Assembly: GCA_963995525.1 (NCBI GenBank)
Contig: OZ023209.1
Span: 12,779,841-12,843,840, forward strand
Source of the DNA: Escarpia spicata
Lineage: Eukaryota > Annelida > Polychaeta > Sabellida > Siboglinidae
Direction of reading: 5' to 3'
Length of the DNA stretch: 64,000 nucleotides
The position numbers and the translations under genes are program-made. A model generated the notes under the pieces. The model was not told the origin of the DNA, made no database searches, and saw nothing but the letters and a program-made list of their open reading frames with translations. Shown piece by piece: positions 27,501 to 39,565 of the stretch. Position 1 is the stretch's first letter; the number at the start of each line of letters is the position of its first letter.

Positions 27501-30500
27501 ATGTATACACTGCTTTATATTGGCTATACACTAGGTATATGTATACACTGCTTTAAATTGGCTATACACTAGGTGTATGTATACACTGCTTTATATTGGC
27601 TATACACTAGGTGTATGTATATACTGCTTTATATTGGCTATACACTAGGTGTATGTATACACTGCTTTAAATTGGCTATACACTAGGTGTATGTATACAC
27701 TGCTTTATATTGGCTATACACTAGGTGTATGTATACACTGCTTTATATTGGCTATACACTAGGTGTATGTATACACTGCTTTATATTGGCTATACACTAG
27801 GTGTATGTATACACTGCTTTATATTGGCTATACACTAGGCGTATGTATACACTGCTTTATATTGGAAGTTTTTGAGTTAGTAGTTGCACACTTTTGGGAC
27901 TTGGAATATATCTCATTAAAGCATCATGCAGTTTAACGGCTTACAAACTAATTGCCTACAGTAATGACGAAATGTGGCAGATGGGAGGGTGATCTTTGAA
28001 GTTGGTGGGAGATGGGATGTTGAGACCCCAAACTCTCATGTGTAATTCTCTCTTTCCTATACCATACCTGGCTTTTGCTGCCTCCAATTTATCCTTCAGT
28101 GTCTCATAGTCTTGTTCCAAAGCCTTCATCTGGGCCGCCATTCGCTAATATGTACAAATAATCACGCATCAGAAAAGTATGGCATAGCTCCAAAAAATCT
28201 CTTAAAAACAAACAAATTTATCTAACACTTTATGAAAACATTGTTGTACTTTGAAAGTCACCTTCTAGGAGGGTCAGAAATGACAATGTAGGTAACAATT
28301 AATGATTCTTCACACTTTTGACATCATGTGATTTACACAATAATGTTCATGTAAAAATGGATCAAACATGACAAAACTAATGTTTTTATTTGAATTTTTT
28401 TAAGCAGTAGATGACTAAATAAATGAAGGAATGTCAATGAATAGATGTTTAGCGAATATGAATCATGTAACATTAAAACAACCAATGAAAGTTCATTCAC
28501 CTCTTGGGCTTCACGTCTTTCCTTTTCCGCTTTCCGGATTTGTTCTTTGTGCTGCTCAATCGCTGACATGCGCTTTGCTGACCGATTCATCGAGGTTCCA
28601 AACAGTTCATCATCAAGTTCTGAAGTACCTGCAGAAGTTGATCGTTGCTGCATCCCGAGCTGACTCTTAAGGTCATTCACCTTTGGCCAACAAAGAGTGC
28701 ATTAGACAACAGTGAAGCTTAGACATCTCCTGAAATGCAATCCTTAAAATGCACCGTATTACTATGTCCTTTGTCACACCTGTTTGTGACATCTTTCCAG
28801 GGGTTCAATATCATAACTGGTTTGTTTAAGTGTATTCAGTTTATGAAACATATCGCTCCGTCCTTTTATAAAAAATCATTATCTGGATAAATAATTATTA
28901 GCAAATAACATTTAATTAAGTGATTAATTGATTTAACCTCTTAACCAAATTAAATTATTTAACCTCGAACACATTATTAACCATCACAATGGTTCATAAC
29001 CCTACCCACAATGCCTCACTTCACGACATGATGAACATCATAACTGCCTACATATGTGCATCGTAGCATGTCCATTACGTTGTAATCTCACAACCAAGTC
29101 TAAAATTCATGTTCATGCACATCAGAATTCACGAGTAATATTTTAAAAAGAAAAATGTAAAAATAAAGTAAATCAGCAATTTATTAAAACCATACAACCA
29201 CACATACTTTTTTCTGGAGGGTAATGATCTGCTGAGCCCGCCCCCTCCAGCCACTAGAGGTCGCCAGCAGCGACTGAACAGTGCTGCCCTCTCCCACTTC
29301 CTGTACAAGAACCTGAAACAACCCACATCCCATCGGCATCATCAAAATTTAACACATTATGACAGATAAACTCTGCTGCAAATTAATTTTGGAGTCGGTG
29401 GATCAAATCAAATTTTAAATAGCCACTATTACATAAATAATCATACTATCTACGGGTTATGCTATCTACACAACAGCCACCTTATTTGGCAAATTTCCTG
29501 TGTCTTTCTAATATGCCAAGAAAACTGAGTTCATCTATCTCACTTTTTGTTTCTAAAACTAAGCTTAACCATGGCAAGCAAAGTTTCCACATGGCTGCAT
29601 CCTAAATCTAAAACAAACTCCCCAGTTGCATTTCCAACCTAACATCACAACAGAAGTAACAGTATCAGTGTGAGTGATTACAGAGGACGACAGTCTCCAT
29701 TTGCATTTCCAACCTAACATCACAATAGAAGTAACAGTATCAGTGTGAGTGATTACAGAGGACGACAGTCTCCATTTGCATTTCCAACCTAACATCACAA
29801 CAGACGTAACAGTATCAGTGTGAGTGATTACAGAGGACGACAGTCTCCATTTGCATTTCCAACCTAACATCACAATAGAAGTAACAGTATCAGTGTGAGT
29901 GATTACAGAGGACGACAGTCCCCATTTGTATTTCCAACCTAACATCACAATAGAAGTAACAGTATCAGTGTGAGTGATTACAGAGGACGACAGTCTCCAT
30001 TTGCATTTCCAACCTAACATCACAATAGAAGTAACAGTATCAGTGTGAGTGATTACAGAGGACGACAGTCTCCATTTGCATTTCCAACCTAACATCACAA
30101 TAGAAGTAACAGTATCAGTGTGAGTGATTACAGAGGACGACAGTCTCCATTTGCATTTCCAACCTAACATCACAATAGAAGTAACAGTATCAGTGTGAGT
30201 GATTACAGAGGACGACAGTCTCCATTTGCATTTCCAACCTAACATCACAATAGAAGTAACAGTATCAGTGTGAGTGATTACAGAGGACGACAGTCTCCAT
30301 TTGCATTTCCAACCTAACATCACAACAGACGTAACAGTATCAGTGTGAGTGATTACAGAGGACGACAGTCTCCATTTGCATTTCCAACCTAACATCACAA
30401 TAGAAGTAACAGTATCAGTGTGAGTGATTACAGAGGACGACAGTCTCCATTTGCATTTCCAACCTAACATCACAATAGAAGTAACAGTATCAGTGTGAGT

Positions 30501-33500
30501 GATTACAGAGGACGACAATCTCCATTTGCATTTCCAACCTAACATCACAACAGACGTAACAGTATCAGTGTGAGTGATTACAGAGGACGACAGTCTCCAT
30601 TTGCATTTCCAACCTAACATCACAACAGACGTAACAGTATCAGTGTGAGTGATTACAGACGATGACAGTCCCCATTTGCATTTCCAACCTAACATCACAA
30701 CAGACGTAACAGTATCAGTGTGAGTGATTACAGAGGACGACAGTCCCCATTTGTATTTCCAACCTAACATCACAACAGACGTAACAGTATCAGTGTGAGT
30801 GATTACAGAGGACGACAGTCCCCATTTGTATTTCCAACCTAACATCACAACAGACGTAACAGTATCAGTGTGAGTGATTACAGAGGACGACAGTCCCCAT
30901 TTGTATTTCCAACCTAACATCACAACAGACGTAACAGTATCAGTGTGAGTGATTACAGAGGACGACAGTCCCCATTTGTATTTCCAACCTAACATCACAA
31001 CAGACGTAACAGTATCAGTGTGAGTGATTACAGAGGACGACAGTCCCCATTTGCATTTCCAACCTAACATCACAACAGACGTAACAGTATCAGTGTGAGT
31101 GATTACAGAGGACGACAGTCTCCATTTGCATTTCCAACCTAACATCACAATAGAAGTAACAGTATCAGTGTGAGTGATTACAGAGGACGACAGTCTCCAT
31201 TTGCATTTCCAACCTAACATCACAATAGAAGTAACAGTATCAGTGTGAGTGATTACAGAGGACGACAATCTCCATTTGCATTTCCAACCTAACATCACAA
31301 CAGACGTAACAGTATCAGTGTGAGTGATTACAGAGGACGACAGTCTCCATTTGCATTTCCAACCTAACATCACAACAGACGTAACAGTATCAGTGTGAGT
31401 GATTACAGAGGACGACAATCTCCATTTGCATTTCCAACCTAACATCACAACAGACGTAACAGTATCAGTGTGAGTGATTACAGAGGACGACAGTCTCCAT
31501 TTGCATTTCCAACCTAACATCACAACAGACGTAACAGTATCAGTGTGAGTGATTACAGACGATGACAGTCCCCATTTGCATTTCCAACCTAACATCACAA
31601 CAGACGTAACAGTATCAGTGTGAGTGATTACAGAGGACGACAGTCCCCATTTGTATTTCCAACCTAACATCACAACAGACGTAACAGTATCAGTGTGAGT
31701 GATTACAGAGGACGACAGTCCCCATTTGTATTTCCAACCTAACATCACAACAGACGTAACAGTATCAGTGTGAGTGATTACAGAGGACGACAGTCCCCAT
31801 TTGTATTTCCAACCTAACATCACAACAGACGTAACAGTATCAGTGTGAGTGATTACAGAGGATGACAATCTCCATTTGTATTTCCAACCTAACATCACAA
31901 CAGACGTAACAGTATAAGTGTGAGTGATTACAGAGGATGACAATCTCCATTTGTATTTCCAACCTAACATCACAACAGACGTAACAGTATCAGTGTGAGT
32001 GATTACAGAGGATGACAATCTCCATTTGTATTTCCAACCTAACATCACAACAGACGTAACAGTATCAGTGTGAGTGATTACAGAGGACGACAGTCTCCAT
32101 TTGCATTTCCAACCTAACATCACAACAGACGTAACAGTATCAGTGTGAGTGATTACAGAGGATGACAGTCTTCATTTGTATTTCCAACCTAACATCACAA
32201 CAGACATAACAGTATCAGTGTGAGTGATTACAGAGGACGACAGTCCCCATTTGTATTTCCAACCTAACATCACAACAGACGTAACAGTATCAGTGTGAGT
32301 GATTACAGAGGACGACAGTCCCCATTTGTATTTCCAACCTAACATCACAACAGACGTAACAGTATCAGTGTGAGTGATTACAGAGGACGACAGTCCCCAT
32401 TTGTATTTCCAACCTAACATCACAACAGAAGTAACAGTATCAGTGTGAGTGATTACAGAGGACGACAGTCCCCATTTGTATTTCCAACCTAACATCACAA
32501 CAGACATAACAGTATCAGTGTGAGTGATTACAGAGGACGACAGTCTCCATTTGCATTTCCAACCTAACATCACAACAGAAGTAACAGTATCAGTGTGAGT
32601 GATTACAGAGGACGACAGTCCCCATTTGTATTTCCAACCTAACATCACAATAGAAGTAACAGTATCAGTGTGAGTGATTACAGAGGACGACAGTCCCCAT
32701 TTGTATTTCCAACCTAACATCACAATAGAAGTAACAGTATCAGTGCGAGTGATTACAGAGGACGACAGTCTCCATTTGCATTTCCAACCTAACATCACAA
32801 CAGAAGTAACAGTATCAGTGTGAGTGATTACAGAGGACGACAGTCCCCATTTGTATTTCCAACCTAACATCACAATAGAAGTAACAGTATCAGTGTGAGT
32901 GATTACAGAGGACGACAGTCCCCATTTGTATTTCCAACCTAACATCACAACAGACGTAACAGTATCAGTGTGAGTGATTACAGAGGACGACAGTCCCCAT
33001 TTGTATTTCCAACCTAACATCACAACAGACGTAACAGTATCAGTGTGAGTGATTACAGAGGACGACAGTCCCCATTTGCATTTCCAACCTAACATCACAA
33101 TAGAAGTAACAGTATCAGTGTGAGTGATTACAGAGGACGACAGTCCCCATTTGCATTTCCAACCTAACATCACAACAGACGTAACAGTATCAGTGTGAGT
33201 GATTATAGAGGACGACAGTCTCCATTTGTATTTCCAACCTAACATCACAATAGAAGTAACAGTATCAGTGTGAGTGATTACAGAGGACGACAGTCTCCAT
33301 TTGCATTTCCAACCTAACATCACAATAGAAGTAACAGTATCAGTGTGAGTGATTACAGAGGACGACAGTCCCCATTTGCATTTCCAACCTAACATCACAA
33401 TAGAAGTAACAGTATCAGTGTGAGTGATTACAGAGGACGACAGTCCCCATTTGCATTTCCAACCTAACATCACAACAGACGTAACAGTATCAGTGTGAGT

Positions 33501-36500
33501 GATTACAGAGGACGACAGTCCCCATTTGTATTTCCAACCTAACATCACAACAGACGTAACAGTATCAGTGTGAGTGATTACAGAGGACGACAGTCCCCAT
33601 TTGTATTTCCAACCTAACATCACAACAGACGTAACAGTATCAGTGTGAGTGATTACAGAGGACGACAGTCCCCATTTGCATTTCCAACCTAACATCACAA
33701 CAGACGTAACAGTATCAGTGTGAGTGATTACAGAGGACGACAGTCCCCATTTGTATTTCCAACCTAACATCACAACAGACGTAACAGTATCAGTGTGAGT
33801 GATTACAGAGGACGACAGTCCCCATTTGTATTTCCAACCTAACATCACAACAGACGTAACAGTATCAGTGTGAGTGATTACAGAGGACGACAGTCCCCAT
33901 TTGCATTTCCAACCTAACATCACAACAGACGTAACAGTATCAGTGTGAGTGATTACAGAGGACGACAGTCCCCATTTGCATTTCCAACCTAACATCACAA
34001 CAGACGTAACAGTATCAGTGTGAGTGATTACAGAGGACGACAGTCCCCATTTGTATTTCCAACCTAACATCACAACAGACGTAACAGTATCAGTGTGAGT
34101 GATTACAGAGGACGACAGTCCCCATTTGCATTTCCAACCTAACATCACAACAGACGTAACAGTATCAGTGTGAGTGATTACAGAGGACGACAGTCCCCAT
34201 TTGCATTTCCAACCTAACATCACAATAGAAGTAACAGTATCAGTGTGAGTGATTACAGAGGACGACAGTCCCCATTTGTATTTCCAACCTAACATCACAA
34301 TAGAAGTAACAGTATCAGTGTGAGTGATTACAGAGGACGACAGTCCCCATTTGCATTTCCAACTTTAATCCTCTGTGGTCCTTCACTCTGGCATGTTTAC
34401 TTCTGTGTATCTCTGTTCATGATATTATGTTTAATGATCCTGGTTTGTTGTGCCTGTAATCTTGGTTTCCTGATAATTGTATTACTCTTGTCATTCTTAC
34501 CTTCTGTGCCAATCTCAAGTCCTGCTTCAATGCCTGGTTCTGGTTTCTGTATTCAGTTGACTTGAGCTCCACCTGTCTCAGTTTCTCCTGTAGTGTCCTC
34601 ACTTCATCTTCTCCTGGTGACTACGGACAACACAAATAATACATCATCTGTGCAAACTGGCCATTTTGATATGCTTTTGAGACAAATACATATTTTGCTG
34701 TTCTTTTCATAACAGCATAGCGTTGAGAAACACTTATAACAATCAAAGTACAACATTTGTTACGCTATGCTATTTCCCCTGCAGGAATGTCTGTACCCTG
34801 CTGATCTTGTACTGACCTTCTCATTTGGAGACTGATCTTTGCGTTGATATGTCGAGTTACCACTAGAGGGAGTGGTGGTGTTTGCAGCAACTTGTGCCTG
34901 AAACACAAACGAGATAGACTACACATGGAACACTGGCAGGACATTCCTCTGATATATAACACAATAATATTTAATGGAATGTACAACAATTTTCATTGTT
35001 CAATTAATATGCAGCTATTTGGAATTTCATATAATTAAAATGCCAAAATTCGGAGAATTTTTATATCAAAGTGCATCTAAATGTAAAATGTTGTACTTAA
35101 TGTATAAATTTGTATTGGGATAATATATTTACCATTCAAAATTGTATAAACCAGGAGTTTAGAGTTTGATAAAAAATTATATTTAATTTTCAAGTGTAAC
35201 AATTTACATTAATCTGACATAAAATACAGGCAAACATTTTTATACACACTGCATATGATATAAAACTACCAGGCAGTAACGTGTTTAATTCATCACCATA
35301 ACATATGTTTATACATATTAAGATGTAAAACGTCACAATCATAACACATTTTGTATGGCTATTATTTGTAGCAAATGGAGATGTTAAAGATACTAAAAAC
35401 TTGAGCATTGCAATATCCAGAAAACACTCATTCATCATTGATCCAATGAAAACCCTTGTACATTCCTGTAAAAGGATGCCTCACACCAGGGTTGGGGTCA
35501 AGTACCAGTACTTGTACTTGTACTTAAGTACACATTTGTCAGTACTTGATGTACTTGAGTACTTGATGTGTGAAAATGCAAAGTACTTGTACTTGTACTT
35601 GGTAAATAGCAAGTACTTTTCAAGTACTAAAGTGTAGAGCAGGAAAGTTTTGTACATGATAGTTTCAAGGATTGTAGGGTCTGGGGCGTGAAAATAGTGT
35701 GAAAGCCATTTTGACAACTCAGCAGAGGTGTAGCTTTGATGCGCCTTCCTTGAATGTCTTTCCTTGTGATGTAGGGGGCGAGTGTTTTCTTAGTTTTTCT
35801 AACTGACTTGAGGTGTGAATTCCTAGAGAGGGCTTCCTATGATCTTTGTTTACATCCTTGGCAATGAATTGACAACATCAGAAGACACTGATTTTAACAC
35901 CCATTCTTAGATGTTGATGTACTTGGAGTTAATCTTGGCTGGCCAGTATATAAGATGTCAGGTTTCATGGGTACCTCAGAATATTCTACAACTGTTATTG
36001 CTGCTGAACAATCGTCACCTGTCACTACAGTATTTTACTGTCTATAATTTTTCCAAGATGGCATCTGCATCATCAAATATGAAATGACCAGTGGTTGGAC
36101 TTGACCAAGTATTGCCAATTATTATGATGTATAATGTATGATGTATCATGTAACAAATGTATACATGAAATATGGTTTCAATAAAATTTATAGAATTTTT
36201 GTGAACTTTTCTGCTTGATCTTTACAACCAAATGATAAGAAAATGTGATGCTCAGTTTTGCTCATATCAAAAAGTCACATAAATTTGTGTTGCAAAATAA
36301 ACATGGCAAAATGTCAAAAAATATAACAACCATTAAAATAGGCCCATTTATATTTGAGTACTTGTACTTGATATGTCAGTATTTGATGTACTTAAGTACT
36401 TTGTACATAAGTGAGTACTTGAACTGTACCTGTACTTGATATTTATTTTGGGTACTTGATGTACTTGAGTACTTGATCAACTGTACTTGACCCCAACCCT

Positions 36501-39500
36501 GCCTCATACAACGATATGACTCGTCAATACATGTTCAGTTACATTTCATCTTCAGCCAGTTTGTCGGATGCATTAGCTCAGTGTTCAATCTCCCGGCTGA
36601 GAGAATAAATAGTCTTGTTCCCACTCAAAGCTTTAGGGTGACACGCAATCCCAGTCACCCCAAATTGCACTGTTCACTCATCCGCTGTTGTGCAGTGATA
36701 CAGCATGGCTTATTATTTTTAAAGAATGATTCAGTGACATTGTCATGTCAATGACAAAAACACTCAGGTAATCCTAGACTGCACTATAAAAGAACATGGT
36801 TTTTATGTTAATAATGGTACATTTAGAGACAATGACACTAAAAATGTCAGACCTCAAATGGCATCATTTATTTTCGGTCATACCGTTGCATAGATCAGAA
36901 AACACTTGGTAAGTATACAACATTTCAAAAGCATTGGGCTTCAGTTAAGATGACTGTGAAAGTTTTCCTCAATAAGGTCTTACGATTGTCACAAGGAAGG
37001 TGTTCGTTACCTCTATTGTTTTGCAGACACAACATTTTCTATCTTTTAAAAAACTTTAATTAATTAATTTCTACTTGATCGATTTTGAAAAATTAAACAA
37101 CATTGTAATTGGTTTATGGACCAACAAATATGAAAAATAAATTAGTAAAACTGATTTTTAGAGCAACGACCTTTGACCTACCTCCTTCTGAAGGTCAAAG
37201 CACTTCTTGGCTATCTGTTTCACTTTGGTGCGTTCAGTCTCCAACTCAGCGGTCAACTCACGCACTTTCTTCGAAAGTTCAACGATCTTTGACGACGCTG
37301 CCTCGGCTGCGATGCCCCCTGGTGGCACCCCGGTAAATGCGGCCACCTCTTGTTTTTTGCGCAGTTTCCGTAGTTCAAAATCGCGCTCACTGAGCAGTTT
37401 GTAAAGACGACCATTTTCATCTTTCATCTCCTAGAGTCAAATGATTGAATTTAAAGTGAGCACATTTTTCTGGTAAATTACGATATTTTATTCAGAAGTT
37501 TTATGCTTTTCGCAACTGTACTATTTTAGGCTGAACATTACCAGTCCTACAAGTCTTGAGGTTATTATCTCTTCAGACTGGCATTGTCATCAGATTTTAT
37601 GTGGTTTGATCAAGTTTCTTTCTGATCTTAATAAACTATACCAGGGGTACTGATCTATTCCAACATTTATACTAGATACCAGTAACTATTTTAGTGTGTG
37701 TTTTATGTAAATACAGTAGCAATGCTGGGTTGATTGTTGAATTACTTAAATAACGATAGCACCACAGAAATGAAACATTTTCTCACCCGGCAGGAGATAT
37801 TCTGAAACCTACCCGTATCTGCTCGTTGAGATGCAGCACAAGTTCCTCTGAATAGATAGAGCCACTGTTGGAAGGGGGCTCACTGAGCTGCAACAAATAC
37901 ATTCATTTGTATGGAAGGTTGTTGAGTTTTAGGTTTGACTGTAGTTATATAATTACAGAGTAACTGGGTGCCATTTTATACATACCGGTAATTCAATAAC
38001 TGTACATTGTAAACATGTATTTGTAAACATTCTAAAAATGAGTAGAAGTGGCTCATTACACGGTTATATATAATATTATATGGAGTTATATAAAACAACA
38101 CTTCTTAGGTAGTTGTATTCCAATTTCCCACCTATGAACTATATTAACTGTGCCTGTGGTTCTGTTTTAAGTGTTGTAATTGTAATTATTTTTCAGTTTG
38201 CTATACAGGCCTTCACATTAAGGTTTTAAATCTACTGGCCCAGGGGGCCAGTAGATTTGAAAAGTTAGTGGCCCGCCTGTGAAAGTTACTGGCCCGGATT
38301 TTGTGTTACCATCAAAAATAAGCTGATACTGATATGCCAAACAATATTAGTTTTTTTTTAAATATTTTACCAACAAAGTTGTTAGTCAGTCAGTAGATGA
38401 GTTGACGCTGCTTTCATGTACAGGTTAATCAACGCATTAGACTATTTCACGGTTCATTCAGTAGGTGGCGCCACCCAAAATAGGTGGCCTTCACCTTGTC
38501 CTTGCTGACGCAGCGTTACATTTGGTTTCTGTCACTTTAGCCACTAGTTAAATTTGGATTTAAGCTGTATTCCTTTCATATATCTAGAGAAGAAAAAGCG
38601 TGCATAATTCTAAAGTCGAGGCAGCTTCCAACCATTGTGTCCACGGGACTTAAAAAATGGTGTCTCTGGTCATAAAAACTGGCTGCGCTGCCGGTGGTTA
38701 GAAATTTTATTCGATGGCTTTGCACGCCATCGTCCGCATGATAAGTGTTGGAGTTTGGACTCATTATTGATCAGATTTTTTATCTACGTTATGGTGTTTA
38801 CATTGTCCTATAATTGAGTCGGGTCTAAGAATTCTAGCGAACTGCATCTGATAACCGATGCGGTCGTGCCGTGACCGCTGCTTCGTCTCGCCGGCGTTCC
38901 AGAACTGGAAACCAGTGGCCCGTTGGGCCAGTGAAATATAAGAACTGGTGGCCCGAACTGGCCCGAAAGCTTAAAAAAAGGCACCAGGTCATCGGGCCAG
39001 TGTTAATGTCGAGGCCTGCTATGTAACTGCAATTAAACCTAATCAGGGTGGGTGTATATAATAAGTGACTGTTTGTTTCTATGCAACCAGCTTTATTGTT
39101 TCAATAGTAACTGCTGGCATAATCACAGCCACACAAATCATGGTTTATGGGCTTGTCAAAATGACATTTTACGACAAACAGCAATAAATAAACATGCTAT
39201 TTAATAACAATACACCTTAGTACTTTCACATGGTTAACTGAATGCATCTATACATTGATACTCTAACTTTGGAACATTGAAAGTACATTGCCTATGAGGC
39301 ACAATAATCGTGATATTTGCTGTCCCTGGTTTGTTGCACCACGTGTGTTAGCTAGAAAACATGATTGCTATTTCAACCACACACCAACCTTCAGATCCAA
39401 ATCGTCATCAACTCCGAAGGTGACACTTTTCGCTGTGTCTTTACCCCGTTTATTTGTGCTCTCTGCCAGTTTCTTTTGCTTTCTCCGTGCCAACTTTTCT

Positions 39501-39565
39501 TGCTGCTTCTGTTGCAGTTTGTCAAACTGAAGCTTCAGATCCTCGGCCGAGTCTATTGTTGTCAT
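15591..39565 (-). CDS. CCDC13: CCDC13 orthologue, coiled-coil domain-containing protein 13 (16 coding exons)
   Basis: Exons, 5' to 3': 39565-39389, 37887-37813, 37430-37182, 34897-34817, 34620-34501, 29312-29208, 28680-28501, 28144-28068, 23567-23468, 22716-22510, 21307-21177, 20366-20235, 19467-19351, 17513-17395, 16630-16528, 15759-15591. Every intron is GT-AG and every junction keeps phase; the sum is 2142 bases, 713 residues, against about 715 in human. Recognisable blocks are KDENGRLYKLLSERDFE and KIVELSKKVREL (exon 3), WRGRAQQI (exon 6), EKGRHDDELIEALF (exon 9), KEEDKQLYSEMMEE and FLQGLRQYKQKQ (exon 16). The protein is almost wholly predicted coiled coil. Known: human CCDC13 is a centriolar-satellite protein needed for ciliogenesis. 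The exon 11 donor (GTTTCA) is weak, and exons 11-12 are the least conserved, low-complexity part. The first exon begins at the first Met (39565); 5'UTR exons are not resolved. Confidence 0.93.
15760..16527 (-). other. CCDC13 intron 15
   Basis: GTAAGT donor at 16527 and acceptor ending at 15760. AT-rich; no feature seen. Confidence 0.7.
16858..17201. repeat. Foldback element, about 340 bp, in CCDC13 intron 14
   Basis: The left arm (TGTATAGAT, GCAGAAGTATTTTGTC, GTTAGTTCTCAGGAA, GATTGTGTTGTTGATAAGGA, then ATTTATTTA) is repeated as reverse complement on the right, ending near 17201. The arms are about 150 bp and well matched, separated by a loop of roughly 35 bases near 17025-17060. There is no coding capacity. 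Its words do not match the MBLAC2 palindrome, so it is a separate family. Confidence 0.85.
17514..19350 (-). other. CCDC13 intron 13
   Basis: Contains a local duplication (CACAAAACTGAGGAAACACC at about 18414 and again at about 18559) and one copy of a dispersed repeat at 18240-18415. No gene seen. Confidence 0.6.
18240..18415 (+). repeat. Dispersed intronic repeat, copy 1
   Basis: Shares an ordered set of words with 22985-23150: AAATGGC, a run leading to AAATTCTG, GTTGTTTAA, GAGAA, and GATCTG near the end. About two-thirds similar by eye. Origin unknown; neither copy has visible terminal repeats. Confidence 0.5.
19981..20095. repeat. Degenerate (CA)n microsatellite in CCDC13 intron 12
   Basis: CA-rich tract interrupted by CG, TA and GA steps. 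Open frames across it on the minus strand are artefacts. Confidence 0.9.
20367..21176 (-). other. CCDC13 intron 11
   Basis: AT-rich, no supported feature. Its donor, GTTTCA at 21176, is weak. Confidence 0.55.
21482..22147 (+). repeat. 44-bp minisatellite, about 15 copies, resembling a tRNA-type SINE head
   Basis: The unit includes GTAGGGTACGGTAGTGTAG, TGATTACAATATTAG and ACTCTCAATT, repeated every 44 bases with few changes. The last copy alone runs on into AATCGAGAGAAACCAG and TTTAAAATCC. Read together, the last copy looks like the A-box half, anticodon-like loop and degenerate B-box of a tRNA-derived SINE. Inference: the array grew from the 5' part of a SINE head. It lies in CCDC13 intron 10, on the strand opposite the gene. 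Confidence 0.8.
22985..23150 (+). repeat. Dispersed intronic repeat, copy 2
   Basis: Diverged copy of the sequence at 18240-18415. It follows a short (TCTG)n run at about 22973-22989. It lies in CCDC13 intron 9. Confidence 0.5.
24058..27866 (+). repeat. 38-bp minisatellite, about 100 copies
   Basis: The unit is CTTTATATTGGCTATACAC then TAGGTGTATGTATACACTG, repeated head to tail for 3.8 kb with scattered single-base variants. Each unit holds a short hairpin, ATACAC-TAG-GTGTAT. Variants are clustered, for example GCTG in place of ACTG at about 25035-25270 and again near 26900-26990. A TACATTAGATG variant recurs near 24830 and 27450, which points to block duplication and local homogenisation. 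It fills most of CCDC13 intron 8. Confidence 0.97.
29625..34363 (-). repeat. 75-bp minisatellite, about 63 copies, open in one minus-strand frame
   Basis: The unit (TTGCATTTCCAACCTAACAT onward to GGACGACAGTCTCCA) repeats every 75 bases for 4.7 kb in CCDC13 intron 5. Because 75 is a multiple of three, one minus-strand frame stays open over almost the whole array. It gives 25-residue units such as MLGWKCKWRLSSSVITHTDT. Only one copy, near 32169, has a Trp-to-stop change. The array is flanked by exon 6 and exon 5 of CCDC13 and is out of frame with read-through from exon 5, so I treat it as non-coding. Repeat variants change residues (Cys/Tyr, Arg/Gly, Val/Ile) as freely as silent sites. Confidence 0.97.
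35487..36501. mobile_element. Non-autonomous hAT element with 8-bp target duplication
   Basis: The left end is CAGGGTTGGGGTCAAGTAC. The right end is its exact reverse complement, GTACTTGACCCCAACCCTG, a 19-bp perfect inverted repeat. The flanks are CCTCACAC (35479-35486) and CCTCATAC (36502-36509), an 8-bp duplication with one mismatch. Subterminal regions are packed with AGTACTTG and GTACTTGAT words in both orientations. The interior of about 1 kb has no transposase. The first nine bases are identical to the end of the hAT element at 5064, so the two may have shared a transposase. It lies in CCDC13 intron 3. Confidence 0.92.
38206..39018. mobile_element. Non-autonomous hAT-like element with GGGCCAGT-rich ends
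   Basis: The left end CAGGCCTTCACATTAA and the right end TTAATGTCGAGGCCTG are imperfect inverted repeats. The subterminal parts are dense in CTGGCCC and GGGCCAGT in both orientations. The interior is non-coding. A clean 8-bp target duplication is not seen: GCTATA on the left against GCTATG on the right, offset by the terminal bases. The boundaries are therefore provisional. It lies in CCDC13 intron 1. Confidence 0.65.

Noticed and set aside
24058..27866. CRISPR-like array
   Set aside because: Units are contiguous with no variable spacers, and the host is eukaryotic; it is a minisatellite.
29565..34298. Two long minus-strand open frames (852 and 708 codons) as real repeat-protein genes
   Set aside because: They coincide with the 75-bp minisatellite inside CCDC13 intron 5, have no splice or start context, and vary at replacement sites as freely as at silent ones.
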